Positions 1 through 14,868 of a stretch of DNA of 64,000 nucleotides are shown piece by piece (positions within the stretch are counted from its first letter, which is position 1; each line of letters opens with the position of its first letter). This DNA comes from Chamaelirium japonicum (taxonomy: Eukaryota; Streptophyta; Magnoliopsida; Liliales; Melanthiaceae): NCBI GenBank assembly GCA_947650365.1, contig CANTAL010000208.1, positions 417,135-481,134 on the forward strand, read 5' to 3'. The notes under the pieces were generated by a model that saw nothing but the letters and a program-made list of their open reading frames with translations, was not told the DNA's origin and did no database searches. The translations under genes were made by a program, and so were the position numbers.

Positions 1-229
1 TTTCTGTAACTTGTGAGCAGTAAGAGCTGAATAATCCTTAGCGGCTTAGCTATATGTAGACAAAGTTGCATTATCTCGAATACCCACTGTTTTTATATGG
101 AAATGGCCTTCAACTATTCTTCATAACGAAGATTATAGATGCAATTTTGTTGAGTGCTTGCAATATCATGTAATTTCTGTAACTTGTGAGTAGTAAGAGC
201 TGAATAATACTTAGCGGCTTAGCTATATG
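1..229. repeat. Direct repeat pair, second copy interrupted by an insertion
   Basis: About 56 bases at 1-56 recur at 174-229 with only a few substitutions; both begin TTTCTGTAACTTGTGAG. The first copy continues past GCTATATG into TAGACAAAGT (about 57-66). The second copy stops at GCTATATG (222-229) and resumes at 1396-1403 with the same eight bases followed by TAGACAAAGT. The first copy is therefore an uninterrupted relative of the site hit by the element at 230-1395. The stretch probably lies in the first intron of the peroxiredoxin gene. Confidence 0.7.
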
Positions 230-1395
230 CAAGGTTCGAAATCTCCATTTCGGTGGAAATTTCGACCTTCTGGATATGGAAATATTTCGTGGAAATATTT
301 CGACAGTGTGGAAATATTGCAATTTTGTAGAAATGGTGGAAATATTGATTTTTTGATGGAATTTTTTAATGAAACTCCGGATAGTCATAAACCAAGTATA
401 GATACACACTTTGGAACACTCACATAATATGTGTACCCTATCAAGGGGTGTAGAGCTTCACATAACATGTATTCAATGTATTAAGTTTGTGAGTGTTGTG
501 CAATCTTATTTAGTTCGGTTTTGATATATATTTTTCAAATATTTTTTAATCCTTTTTTGGGATAAAAATATTTTTGAAATAAAGATTAGTTGATTGTTAA
601 AATAATGTTTCAAACGATTTTGAAAGCGGACTTAAAACAAGAAAGTTATGCAAATTTGAAATTGTGCAAAAATTATGCTGAAATGTGAAACACTGCTTTT
701 TTACTAAGTCTGAAAAAACGAGTTTTTATATAGAAAAGTTTTTATACATTCAAAATTTCCTAAGACGGACCATGGTTTTCTAGATGTACTCGTACTTCTA
801 CATCTTGTGGAATTTTTTGAGCTAAAAAGGAGTTGATTTAATCACTTTTCTCACCATGTAGATTTTATAAAAATCCATAAAAACTGTTTTCTCCTACTAA
901 AATTGAAAGTTTACTTTTTGATTCCTTTGTTTTTTGATTTTTTTGATATTTTTATTGAAATCAAATGGGGGGGTATTTGCTTATTTACATATAATAACTT
1001 AAAGTAAATGGAGAAAATAAAAATTAAGTAAAACGACATTTACTTAAATGTTATTATATGTAAATAAGCTGCTGAGAACCAGGCCCCCCAATCCCCTTTT
1101 ATAACCAGTCAGTCACAGAATTTCGGATAAATTTCGCGAAATTTTTCGAAATTTTCGCATAATTTCGATAAAATATCGCGATATTTCGTGGAGATGGAAA
1201 TATTTCGTGGAAATATCGCGATATTTCGTGGAGATGGAAATATTTCGTGGAAATATCGCGATATTTCACGAAATTGCTCGATATTTTGACATTTTCAATT
1301 ATGCTCGAGATTGCAGGTAATATTTCGTATCGGGGTTTCATTTTTCCGATATATTTCGCGATATTTCGCGAAATATATCGATTTTTTGTTCCATG
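230..1395. mobile_element. hAT-like non-autonomous element, CGAAAT-rich, with 8-bp TSD
   Basis: The 1,166-bp insert is flanked by GCTATATG at 222-229 and 1396-1403. It starts CAAGGTTCGAAAT and its other end read on the minus strand starts CATGGAACAAAAA, a weak terminal inverted repeat. The interior is rich in CGAAATTTCG and CGATATTTCG palindromes. It includes a 40-bp tandem unit at about 1171-1270, with AAATATCGCG recurring at 1171, 1211 and 1251. No transposase reading frame is seen. An 8-bp TSD with CA-starting termini fits non-autonomous hAT elements; the superfamily is inferred. Confidence 0.6.
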
Positions 1396-1403
1396 GCTAT
1401 ATG

Positions 1404-2250
1404 TAGACAAAGTCACATTAAGAAGCAGATCAGTCCGTCCGTCCATCTGTTTTTTTTTTTCTAATTCTATTTGTTGTTTATGGCTACTGGTTTCTTTTCT
1501 TCGTTTAGGGCTTTATTCCCCTTTGAAAGTTGAACGTGGGTTTTGTTATATCTGATTCAGTGACAGGTATGAATGTTTTCATTAATTTTTTCAAAGCTAC
1601 CGAAATTTGCTCATAAAGATTTGTATGGTCGTATTTCGACAGTTTCAGTGTCAGACCTTTCATTTAACTGGAGTAGCACAAAGAACAGATAGATACAACT
1701 GATCACATATGTATGGTTGTATTTACACATCCCATCAATGTTCCCTCAAAACTCATCCACGTTCCTTTGGTTTTCAACACTTTCTCCATGATATATTTGA
1801 ACCTCCCAAGAACATTTCCAATCAACGCGTGCGCCCGACCATCTAGGTTTTTTTGGACTTCATCATCAGAGCAAACAACAATGCAAACACCTTGCTGCTA
1901 GAAGTTTCAGCACCATTTAAAGAAATTAAATGGTACAAGAACCCTAAACCTGAACTTTCTACTTTCTTATTAGTTAATCTGAAGATTTGATTTGTTTTTA
2001 GTATCAATCCTATTTTTTAAATGTTTCGTGACAGTGATGTGATATACCATGTCCTCCATTAATTAGTGTTTCTTCGACACATTGTTTCAATATGGTGTAC
2101 TAAAGAAGTAAGGAAATATGGTTCATGCGCCATTTTAGTTAACCTACCAAAAGGTATTGCTCAAACCGGCCAAATCCGGCCCACCCATCAAGTTACTGGT
2201 TCTGGCCAAAACCGACACCTTTCAGTTTCTAGCACAATGCAAGAAACATG
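1404..2250. other. No recognised gene; probable intron sequence
   Basis: AT-rich sequence with scattered short open frames that match nothing I recognise. If the first exon of the peroxiredoxin gene lies left of the window, this is intron 1. I searched it on the plus strand for the expected first-exon end (a VFDQEF-like motif) and found none. Confidence 0.5.
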
Positions 2251-2990
2251 GTCGAAACATGTGAGAGTCTAAGAAGCACTGACACTGACACATGTACAAG
2301 GACACGGGTACAACACGACACGAGTACGCCGACACGACAAATCCTAAAAAAGAACACGGGTACGACGGGGACACGGAAAAATGAATTAATAATTTTTATT
2401 TATATTTTATGTGTGTTTATAATTCATATATATTTCAATAACAAAAAAAATCATAGAAAACAACTAAAATCAAAATTTAATGCATACTGAATTGCAATCG
2501 TTAGTTACACTCAGCCTGATCGGTGAATCACACACAACCCTAAATGGTATGAAAAAGAACGATTGTGTTTCAGACTTCCAGTTTTGGCTTCAATTTATCT
2601 GAAACCTCAAAGGATCAGATATGTTAAAGCTAAAACTGAATCGTAACCGTCTGTTACAACCAGCCTGACAAGTAAATCACACTCAGGCCCAAATGGCATG
2701 CAAAAGAATGGCTGCGATTCAGTTTTGGATTCAACCTATATGATTCTCTAAGGTTATAACCTTAGAGGATCATATAGGTTGAAGCTAAAACTGAATCACA
2801 ATAGCTTTGTGACCTGACCCTATATCAAACAGCCTGTCAACCCGCCGTGTCCGATGAGTGTCCGGCGAGTGTCCGGCTTCCGGAAGCACGTGGGACACGT
2901 CACATGCGTGTCGGGTGTGTGTCCGGCGTGTGTCCGACGTGTCCAACACGGATACGGGGGCCTGGGGTAGTTTCCATGCTTCCTAGGTGA
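2251..2990. repeat. GACAC-rich flanks around two tandem hairpin units
   Basis: The left part (about 2276-2380) is rich in GACACG words and the right part (about 2845-2960) in GTGTCCG words, so the ends are roughly inverted to each other. Between them are two related units. The second, at 2713-2799, is a clear hairpin: arms 2713-2755 and 2757-2799 are reverse complements with few mismatches. The first (about 2545-2640) is a decayed version. This suggests a foldback MITE duplicated inside a larger TIR element; exact ends and a TSD were not resolved. Confidence 0.5.
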
Positions 2991-3271
2991 GTGTTCTTTA
3001 CTTCTTTGGGGTTCGAACGTATCTTGGCACTTCATCTTGGCTAAACCCAAGTTGGGCTGGCCCATCAGATGCCCGTAATCATTTCATTTTCGGCAAATTA
3101 TAAAACTTTGGCCACACTCATTATTATTTGTAGTACATAGATTAGAATATATTATCTACTATCTAGAATGTTTTTCTAGATATTTGTTTTCAGTTTTTAC
3201 TTTTATCCAAGTTTCCGTAGATTATACTTTGTTTTATATTATCAATTCTAATCAGTTTCTTACTGTTACAG

Positions 3272-7089
<3,818 letters not shown>

Positions 7090-7430
7090 GACCAACGGTC
7101 GGCTACCAGCGAGGTGGTATGGTATCGGAGGAGGGGAGAGTGATTTTCTTGTTTTCGTTCGGTTGAGATGTGAGCAGAGGTTGCTGATGAAAGGACCTCT
7201 TCTGATCTTTTTCGAATTTGATTGTCACAAAGTATCAACTGGTGCCTCTTGCTCGTTTATGAGCTGCATGCGTGAGCTTCGCCTCAAATCTGGGAGGGAA
7301 TAATGGCAGTGATCTGTATTTGCACATTAGTCCTTTAAATTTATTGGTTTTTCCAGATGACCCCGTTGAGTAGGATTACCAAACCAAATAAAATGTACCT
7401 GTGTTGTAACTTATTGCAGATGAGCCCCCC
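7090..7430 (+). other. 3' UTR and polyadenylation region of the 2-Cys peroxiredoxin gene
   Basis: Sequence downstream of the TAG stop. Candidate poly(A) signals are AATAAT at 7299-7304 and AATAAA at 7387-7392. Which one is used cannot be told from sequence alone. Confidence 0.5.
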
Positions 7431-7960
7431 CCCCCCCCACCCCACCCTCACCCCGAATAAAAGATGGGGTTGTGTGTCTAGGGTCCCTGACAACACGTTG
7501 GAGAGGCTAACAGGACGGGCAACAAATGGAAATCACCTAAGGTCCCTGGATAGCAGATCGGTGAGTTGTCAAGTGATGCCGAAACCCGTAATTACCCTCA
7601 TCAAAACCCAAAATTCGAACGTCTCTCTCGAGATTGATGGCGAGCAGCGGAGGCAGTGGGCGTAGCGGACGTGAGCTGCTGCGGTGCCTCGGCCTTCACC
7701 TCGTTCTGTTCCCCGACACCTCCTCCTTCCTCCTCAATGGCACGAGCAGCAGTGACGGCGAACAACGGAGACGAGAGGACGGTGGCTAAGGGGGGGTTCG
7801 GTTTGGATTAGGTCTATGATTGGCTGGTTGATTGATTCAGTTTAGTTTAGGTTGGGGTGGCATGAAGTTAAAATTTAGAGTTAGGTGAGGGGTGTTTTCG
7901 TCCTACAAATTAGCAGTCCTTAAAGGCTTTTGAACTGTTGCCCAGGGATGGACCGCGAAG
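7431..7960. other. Intergenic, GC-rich in part; no gene recognised
   Basis: A poly-C run lies at about 7425-7439 and CAGC/GGCG-rich low-complexity sequence at about 7630-7790. Short open frames are present but none resembles a known protein. Confidence 0.5.
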
Positions 7961-7968
7961 TCTCCCAA

Positions 7969-8485
7969 CGTGAATTTTGATGGATCGAACGAGTATAGCG
8001 GCGTACACGGCTTTTTCTATTGGTGATCACAATGGGACTTTTCTCATCGCGGGTGCTGTCTCTCTAACCACGGCCTCTGTGCAGGTGGCGTAGACAAGAG
8101 GACTATGGGAAGGACTTATCGCAGCCACTACGTCGTTCCCCGGGCATGCAATGTGGATCGAAGAGTACTCTCAAAGTGTACTCTCCCAAGTGTCTTCATA
8201 TACTGTGTCGTCCCTCCTCATTGCCGACTGTAAATTTCTGCTCCGGTCTACGGCCAGAGTCCGATTATCTCACATCTATCGCGAAGAAAACTCAGTAGCT
8301 GATTGGCTCGCAAGATATGCACGGATAACTGGAGCTATCAAAGTCTGGACGTCCGATTTTTCTCCAGAAGTTACGATGCTTGCCCAGAAGGATTGTAGCA
8401 CATGTCAGTACATCCGTTGGATGGGTTAACAATGATGTAATCTTTTGACTTATTAAAGTAAGCTGGTTACCAAAAAAAAAAAAAA
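7969..8485 (+). mobile_element. 5'-truncated LINE tail with RNase H remnant and poly(A)
   Basis: The 517-bp insert is flanked by TCTCCCAA at 7961-7968 and 8486-8493 and ends in 14 A residues (8472-8485), the signature of target-primed reverse transcription. The coding remnant is the RNase H domain found at the end of plant L1-type ORF2. It starts with NFDGS near the 5' end, later has IADCKFLLRST, and then HIYREENSVADWLA (about 8270-8320), which holds the conserved His and Asp region. The frame is broken by a stop near 8092 and by a shift. The insertion begins within the domain itself, so this is a dead fragment. Confidence 0.88.
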
Positions 8486-8689
8486 TCTCCCAAAGTAAAA
8501 AGTTCCTCCGGAGAATACTTATACCACCAATACCCATTGCTTTTTCTGGTAATTGTATTAGTTTAATTTATTCATCCATACCTACTTGATGGTTATATTC
8601 TTTGTGCAATCTACCTGTTTGTTTCTCATGCTTGTAACTAGAATTGCAGTAGGGTCCGATTTGACAAAAAAAAAAAACATGAATTCACA

Positions 8690-8888
8690 CATTGGTGGCT
8701 AGCCACCAACACTCTCGGTGGGTAGCCACCTATATCACCACCGTCGACAAGGATATGGTGATGTTGGTAGCTATCTCACCACATTTTTCGTGTTGATTCA
8801 GCGGGGCGGCACTCTCGGCAGGTAGCCACCGATATCACCACCGCCGGCAAGGATACGGTGATATGGGTGGCTACCTTGCCCACATTTT

Positions 8889-8973
<85 letters not shown>

Positions 8974-9120
8974 TTGACAGTGTGTTGGCGGGTAGCCATC
9001 AACATCACCATTTTCTTGTTGACATCGGCCACCGACCACTGATATGGTGATGTCAGTGGGTAGCCACCGGTGTCACCGTCGTCGACAAAGATACGACGAT
9101 GTGGGTGACTACCCCGCCAC
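8690..9120. repeat. Degenerate minisatellite with internal (GA)n
   Basis: Four related units each carry GGTAGCCACC, TATCACCACCG, GACAAGGATA and a GGTGATGT-like end (near 8711, 8820, 8996 and 9060). Each unit is partly self-complementary (GGTAGCCACC against GGTGGCTACC). A GA microsatellite (8890-8971) sits between the second and third units. Confidence 0.7.
8890..8971. repeat. (GA)n microsatellite, about 41 units
   Basis: An uninterrupted GA run inside the minisatellite. The Ser-Leu frames on the opposite strand are artefacts. Confidence 0.97.
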
Positions 9121-9404
9121 ATTTTTTTGTGTCTGTTAGGTCCGGCTTCGCGGTGGGTGGTTCAATTAGGTCCGGCGGCGGCAACGACGGGGGGTGGTGG
9201 TGGTGGTGTTCGGTTAGGTCTGGTGACGGGGGTAGTGGCGACTTAGAATGAGTGGCATCATACCTAAATTTGAAGGGAGGTCAGGGTCATTTTCGTCCAC
9301 AGGCATTTGAGCTCAAAGGGAAAGGTTGTTGAGACTGCAGCTCTAACTGATGTTCTAAGAAGGGCTTCTTGCTAATTCCCCATATTTTTTTGGAGGGGAG
9401 ACTT
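9121..9404. other. Intergenic, GGTCCGGC-rich; no gene recognised
   Basis: Contains AGGTCCGGC words (9150-9240), which are the reverse complement of the GGACCTAACC words at 19,340-19,520. It ends in TTCTAAGAAGGGCTT (about 9352), a phrase also seen near 18,950 beside a palindrome-rich repeat. Confidence 0.45.
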
Positions 9405-9758
9405 AGCCACAAGTCCTTTTAGGGCAATCATTTTAAGCTAAAGGATAGACAATGTTTCACTATTGCACCAAGTCCCTCTAGAAAGATATGTTCTACAGCA
9501 AGTCCCCCACTGCAAATGTTGACTATTTCAACCCCATCAAATGACAAATCTGCCCTTCCATTACACATCCAACAAAAGTAACAATTCGTCAGCAAAAAAG
9601 TAACAATTCATTGGCAAAAGAGTATCAATTCGGTTGGTTGACACAATGCATGCAACAGTTGATACAGTGGCTTCACTATAGCTGTTACAGTGAAATCACT
9701 GTATTAAGAGCATCAATTCGGTTAATTGTTATTCTTACTAAGCCAAATTGACACTCTT
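9405..9758. mobile_element. Palindrome-rich repeat, copy C, left part
   Basis: Contains motifs of the type ATCAATTCGGTT and CAGTGAAATCACTGTA. The right part continues at 13134-13370 (GCTACAATGATTTCATTGTG), and the two halves join once the LTR element at 9759-13128 and one TSD copy are removed. No coding capacity is seen. Class is unknown; it is related to copies at 14,120-18,965 and 39,355-40,290. Confidence 0.5.
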
Positions 9759-10460
9759 TGTTACAAGGATCATGAGCACGAGTCTCAAAAATGGCCAAGC
9801 GGGGGCTCTGCTAAAGAGATAATGAAGAGGGCTCGGGAGGAGAAGAGGGCTCTGTTGAAGAGATGCTCGATCTGAGGAGCTGAGGTCGGGTGCGCCGGAT
9901 ATGAAGATCTAAGAAACTAAACATGGAGACCTGGTGGCGCCGACGACTCAAAGAATGAGTGGAGAGGCTGACAGCGAGCACGAGTCTCAAAAAGGGCAAG
10001 CATGGGCTCTGCTAAAGAGATGCTGAAGAGGGCTTGACAGAAGAAGAGGGCTCTTCTAAAGAGATGCTCGATCAGATTGTGGAACAGATCTGGTGAAGAC
10101 GTCGTCGGTTCTGATAGTGAAGACGTCGTCGAATCCGATCAGATGAAGACACCGCCGGATCTTATGATGTAGACGTCACTGGATCCGATCAGATGAAGAC
10201 GCTACCGTATCTGCTGATGAAGACGCTGATCTGCTAAAGACGTCGCCGGTTCAGATCTGCGGATCAGAATAGTTGAAGACAACGAATTAGGTCTGTGGCT
10301 CAAATCTGTTGAAGCCGCGTGGAGGGGAGAAGGAATGGATCTGTTGGAGATAAGGGAGGGCGACCGGATTTGCTGGAAAGGAGGGCGGCCGGATTGCTCG
10401 CCATCAGCGAGCTCACGCCAGAGGAGATGGTGGCCTGGTGGAGGGGAGAGGGGAATAAAC

Positions 10461-10472
10461 ACTTTGATACCA
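10461..10472 (-). other. Primer-binding site, tRNA-Met type
   Basis: On the minus strand TGGTATCAAAGT directly follows the LTR end CTTGTAACA. This matches the usual plant Copia primer site complementary to initiator tRNA-Met, with one change. It fixes both the strand and the LTR edge of the element. Confidence 0.7.
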
Positions 10473-10490
10473 TGTTACAAGGATCATCTA

Positions 10491-10685
<195 letters not shown>

Positions 10686-10740
10686 GGCTAAGTTTTGGGG
10701 AGAATGGACGACCATCTCATTAGGCCATAGGCCAAATATA

Positions 10741-13021
10741 TATTGAAATTGCTGAGGTCTACAGCTCGTAAAAACCTATGGTTTAGCTGTGTATGGTTGA
10801 TAGCTTAGAATTGCATCTATGTATGTACCTTAGTACGTGTACTGATCACAGAACAGAGAGCCATGGCTACATGATAATTCACTTGAGTGGGAGACTCAAT
10901 GAATTGGTCCTATGTAACCGAAATACGTTCACTGCTTTGACTAATATTGATCGCTTGGTTAGGATAAGCTGTTGGAATGACAGAGCGTGGTTATCTCCAC
11001 CACGATCATTACCAGGCACAGTGTCTATAGCCGAACGGAACCAACACGGTGCACAGGATCGGTGAGTAGACACCGGTGCACTAAGCAGTGTTTCTGCTTA
11101 GGGTAAAACGGTCTTAAACCCTGAGGAGCCACGTCTGGTGGGTTAACCAGTTGTGTGGTGCTTTGGCGCATCAATGTGTGAGGGTCCAGTTCATGACCCA
11201 AAACTACGGTGTATTGGGTTACCCGGCTGGCGACGTATCAGTGTGCCACTCCTTGGTCTGACCTACGTTGTATTAAAACCTGGCCAAGTGGTCATCAGTT
11301 GGACTATTGACCAAATCCGGTTACTCGGTAGAGTTATCAGAGGTATGACATATGTGGTCAACTTGGAAGGAACCGAGTCATATGAGTACTCGAGTCTGAC
11401 GGTAGTCTAGACCACTCGAGTTGCATAATGGCACCAAATGGAGTGACATTGGGTTTACCATACTAAGCGGAGAGCAGGGGTATGCGAGAGAACATAGTAA
11501 GTCCAGGAGAATTGGAGTTCAGTCTGCATCGCACTCTGGGTGGCTACGCAGGTTAACTTGGACTCAGATGATCGATGGTACACTCAGGTAGTGTGTTGAT
11601 CGAGTCCAAGTTGGAATCCATGAACCCTGGTCCCTGAAGGTTCCACCTTATCCATATGATGTACGATCCTTGAACCATCTCCTCGATTCATAGGACACAG
11701 TTAGAGGAAGTAATAAGTCCAATCCTAATAACTCTACGCTTCGTGTGTGCATCACACTAGTGCCTGGTAGATGTGTAGGTGCGTGTGTGTATTAAGGGAA
11801 ACCCCAGAGTGGTACGGAGGCACACGTAGTCATCTCCTTATCTTAGTGGGCTTCGCTACATAGGTGTGATGCACCGGTTCGTGTTGCAAGATGACTGGTT
11901 GACTTCACTAGGGGCATCCTAGGGCATTTACTAATGGCACCCCGGTAATAGTAGAATCACTAGTCATAACCCACGTAAGTGCGCCATGTGAGTTCCCAAG
12001 TGAGAGCGGCAACCAACTAATGGCATGAGAGTATTTTGGGAAACCAAAATACCACCATGCGCTAGGTTGGCCTCCCCTAGCATATGGGGATACACATGGG
12101 CCGCCCCCCTCCTAGCTTGTAGGAGTTGCAAACAGGCTTGTAGGGAGGGGGATTGGTTTATGGAAGGTTTGACTTTAAGGGTCGACCACACAAGGCAACA
12201 TAGGGGCCGGCCTATTGGAGTATGCAAGAGGGAGAGAGAGAGAGAGAGAGAAAGCCATAAGGGGCCGGCCACAACTCCTATACGTAAGGTATAGGGGGCC
12301 AGCCCTATATAAGGATGATGAGAGGAGGGGCCGGCACTAGTGATGAAACCCTAGCCGTCATCCCTCTCTTCTTCTCCTCTCTCGTCTCCTTCGCATGTGC
12401 GCATGGGTTCAGATGTGTCTCTTCTTCCTCGCGTGATGAATCGAGGATGGAGAAGGCTCGTCACATAGATGCACTCAGAGATCTATCGATGAGGTACTAT
12501 GCATTGTGCGAGATCGGGTGAACTCGAAGACGCTTCCCGTAATCTTTTGATGTCCAGATTTTGCACAGAAGATCAATGGTGTTTTTATGATTACAGGAGT
12601 TACAGAACTCCAAACGATCTCAAACCACTTGCAAAAGTTGCGTCTCGAAGTTCTACAGATGCAGTCCAAATTTCAACCCAATTGAAGTTCAGGGAGAAAA
12701 GTTATAGCTGTTGCACTGAAGGTATATCGAGCAGATCCGAGGCTGTGTCCATCGGCAAAGAAGAAATTTATCGCGGTGAAAGAATCCACACGGAGGTATG
12801 ATCTCTAATATGTAGATCTAGTATAGATAGAACATGCATGCATGTTAGATTGTTCTTTTCGATAGATCGACGTTAGGGGTTCGCGTTTTGCCATGCTAGG
12901 TTCATACATGCACATGTAGATCGTTTTGATAAAAATTTGATATGTAACGCACACTGCTTACGATCTTCAGACCTTCACTTTACTTCCGCTGCGAGCCTCT
13001 ACCATGATATTATTTCTAACA
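10741..13021 (+). mobile_element. Solo LTR of a large Copia element, TSD ATATA
   Basis: A 2,281-bp unit flanked by ATATA at 10736-10740 and 13022-13026, inserted in the TATA-like stretch of the surrounding LTR. It starts TATTGAAATTGCTGAGG, which looks like a TG to TA change of a TGTTGAAATT start, and ends CTTCCGCTGC...TTTCTAACA. Start and end agree with large Maximus/SIRE-type LTRs as I know them. A TATATAA box at 12306-12312 is followed by a CCCTAGCC leader. No internal domain is present, so unequal LTR recombination is the likely origin. Confidence 0.62.
12306..12312 (+). promoter_or_regulatory. TATA box of the solo LTR
   Basis: TATATAA is followed about 35 bases later by GAAACCCTAGCC and a CT-rich leader, the usual arrangement at plant Copia LTR transcription starts. 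Activity is not known. Confidence 0.5.
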
Positions 13022-13133
13022 ATATATAGGTGCCCAAAGGGAGAATCTTGTAGATGTAGTCTATAGGTGTGGGTCTCATATACAGGGAAGCTATGGGTAT
13101 GTGTATCCGTTGTACGCTATCATTAACACTCTT

Positions 13134-13370
13134 GCTACAATGATTTCATTGTGGCAGCTACTACAAGCTCTACGTGACTACGTCAACCAACCAAATTGTT
13201 ACTCCTATTGACGAATTGTTACTCTTGCCGGATTGATTTGACCAAAACTCTTGCTGGATGGGTAATATAAGGGTAGTTTTGTTATTTTAAGGGGATGGGG
13301 GACTTGCTGTAAAACGTGTCGTTTGGGAGGGACTTTACACTAAACACAATTTGTTGTTTGTCCTTTAGTT
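13134..13370. mobile_element. Palindrome-rich repeat, copy C, right part
   Basis: Continues the interrupted repeat with GCTACAATGATTTCATTGTG and AATTGTTACTC words. It ends near GGGAGGGACTTTACACTAAA, the rough inverse of the left-end AAGTCC words at about 9410. Confidence 0.5.
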
Positions 13371-13430
13371 AGTAGAGCATTTGCTCAAGAGGCATACCAC
13401 TAATTTGATATTTTCTTAAAAACTTGGGTT

Positions 13431-13453
13431 GGGGGGGGGGGGGGGGGGGGGGG
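13431..13453. repeat. Poly-G run, 23 bases
   Basis: Uninterrupted G homopolymer. Runs of this kind often carry length errors in assemblies. Confidence 0.95.
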
Positions 13454-14119
13454 TTATACCTTCACTTCGATTGGCTGGTTTCAACTAAGGTCCATTTCGA
13501 TTGAGGTGAACAAAAACTCATGATGAGAGAATCCGTTTGCTCGGTGGAGACTGAAAGGGTAAAGAAAATTGACTTCGGTAATAGGGATGACAATTAAACT
13601 GTTTTAGCGGATTACCGGACCCGATCCTATCATGATGGATTTTTGGGATGGGATTAAATGGATTTTGGATTGTTCGAAAAAAAACCCAATCGGATTTGGG
13701 ATGAGGACCACTATAGCGGTCAGTACATTACCTGTTAGTGCGCCAGAACAAGATAGACCAAAGATCAAGACTCGTCACAAGAGCAAGAGAGATACTCTAA
13801 TTTTTAATAACCCCACATGTAGGAAAGTCTGCCACTAAAACAAGAGGGAGGCCCACCACTACAGAGCGTGAGGAAATATGCGGTAGTGCTTAATCAAACC
13901 TTTGATCTAAGCCATGGGTTGCATGTCTGACCAACTAAGCCTAAAAGTTGTACTTGCAAAATGAATATATATTTTTGAAAAAAGTGTAGACTTTACCTAT
14001 TATTTAGCTTAAATGAATATAATTTGTGTTTTTTTTAGGTCAAACCCAAAGCTACTTGCTTCTATTCGTCCGGTTCAAATATATTTAGGATGTAGGAGGT
14101 TTGGATTTTGGCAAAGTAG
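13454..14119. other. Intergenic; no gene or repeat recognised
   Basis: Mixed AT-rich sequence. The longest open frame (13632-13838) has no family signature and starts in low-complexity GGATTTTGGAT words. Confidence 0.5.
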
Positions 14120-14403
14120 ATTGGGGTTAGTAGTCCATGGTCCCTCTAATGAACCCTATAGTTTGATAAACACTCTAACTGTTTGGTAGTGCATTAATTC
14201 CCTCCCTCACTTAATTTTTTTTAAATGACAATTTTATCCCTCTAAAAACACATGTAGAACCTGATGTATAGTTTTTTTTTACATACATTATATAATGAAA
14301 TCCCCAATAGTAGACCCAAACTATTGTAGTCGCTACAACGATTTTACTATAGCAATAATATTTTTTTGAGTATAATTTTGATTACTACAATAACATTATT
14401 GAG
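14120..14403. mobile_element. Palindrome-rich repeat, copy B, left part
   Basis: It shares CCTGATGTATAGT and AATCCC-AATA-TAGA phrases with copy A (39,355-40,290), followed by CTACAACGATTTTACTATAGC. The right part resumes at 18511. Aligned with copy A, the two halves are contiguous once the 14404-18505 insert and one TTGAG are removed. Confidence 0.6.
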
Positions 14404-14451
14404 TGTAACATCCGCCCCAAACACACAAGATTTTGTCCGCTTTGCCCGCAC

Positions 14452-14541
14452 CCACACGAGGACTTCCTAGGGTGGTCACCCATCCTAGTATTACTCTCGC
14501 CCGAGCACGCTTAACTACGGAGTTCTTACGAAATCCGTAGC
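14452..14541 (-). rRNA. 5S rRNA-derived domain inside the Cassandra LTR (not a standard 5S gene)
   Basis: The reverse complement reads AGAACTCCGTAGTTAAGCGT, then GCTCGGGCGAGAGTAATACT, then AGGATGGGTGACCACC and AAGTCCTCG. This corresponds to the middle and 3' part of plant 5S rRNA, including the A box, intermediate element and C box of the RNA polymerase III internal promoter. The 5' third of 5S is degraded and several positions differ from the canonical sequence. It is embedded in an LTR with no 5S tandem array nearby, so it should not be counted as an rRNA gene. Confidence 0.85.
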
Positions 14542-14780
14542 AGCGCACGGTTTTAAAACGCGTCTTCTATGTTTATAAGTAGCTCAAGATCTCCTTCTCT
14601 CCAGGCAATGTGGGGCTAACTCATGGCCTTGTACACCTCACCTCACCTCATCCATCTTGGTATTCCCGCCTCAGGAGTCTTGGCTCTTGGCTATTGGTCT
14701 ATTGGATCTTGGTCATCACAATTCACGCCCCTTAGGGCTACACGTCCTCGTGTAGGGTTAGACCCCCCATAGCGAGGAGA

Positions 14781-14796
14781 GCCGGCTTTGATACCA
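14781..14796 (-). other. Primer-binding site of the Cassandra element
   Basis: On the minus strand TGGTATCAAAGCCGGC lies three bases after the LTR end GGATGTTACA and matches the initiator tRNA-Met primer site with one change. It sets the element on the minus strand. Confidence 0.8.
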
Positions 14797-14868
14797 TTTT
14801 GTAACATCCACACCAAACACACAAGATACTGTCCAATTTTCCCGTGCCCGTACGAGAACGGAGTCTTT

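Larger units (their letters stand above)
14404..14858 (-). mobile_element. Cassandra-type TRIM retrotransposon, 5' LTR truncated
   Basis: Read on the minus strand: a broken 5' LTR of which only the last 60 bases or so remain (14858-14800), then the PBS (14796-14781), a short internal region (14799-14636) without protein coding, a purine tract (GAGGTGAGGTGAGG, about 14649-14636), and a complete 232-bp 3' LTR (14635-14404) starting TGTACAAGGC and ending GGATGTTACA. The 3' LTR carries a 5S rRNA-derived domain in sense orientation, the hallmark of Cassandra. The two LTR ends match over about 55 bases with mismatches. The break at about 14858 abuts a Gypsy pol remnant on the opposite strand. Confidence 0.82.

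Noticed and set aside
1713..1901. Candidate first exon of the peroxiredoxin gene
   Set aside because: No transit-peptide composition, no VFDQEF-like end and no in-phase donor; the sequence does not resemble the family.
14452..14541. Functional 5S rRNA gene
   Set aside because: The 5' third is degraded, there is no tandem 5S array, and it is embedded in a Cassandra LTR.
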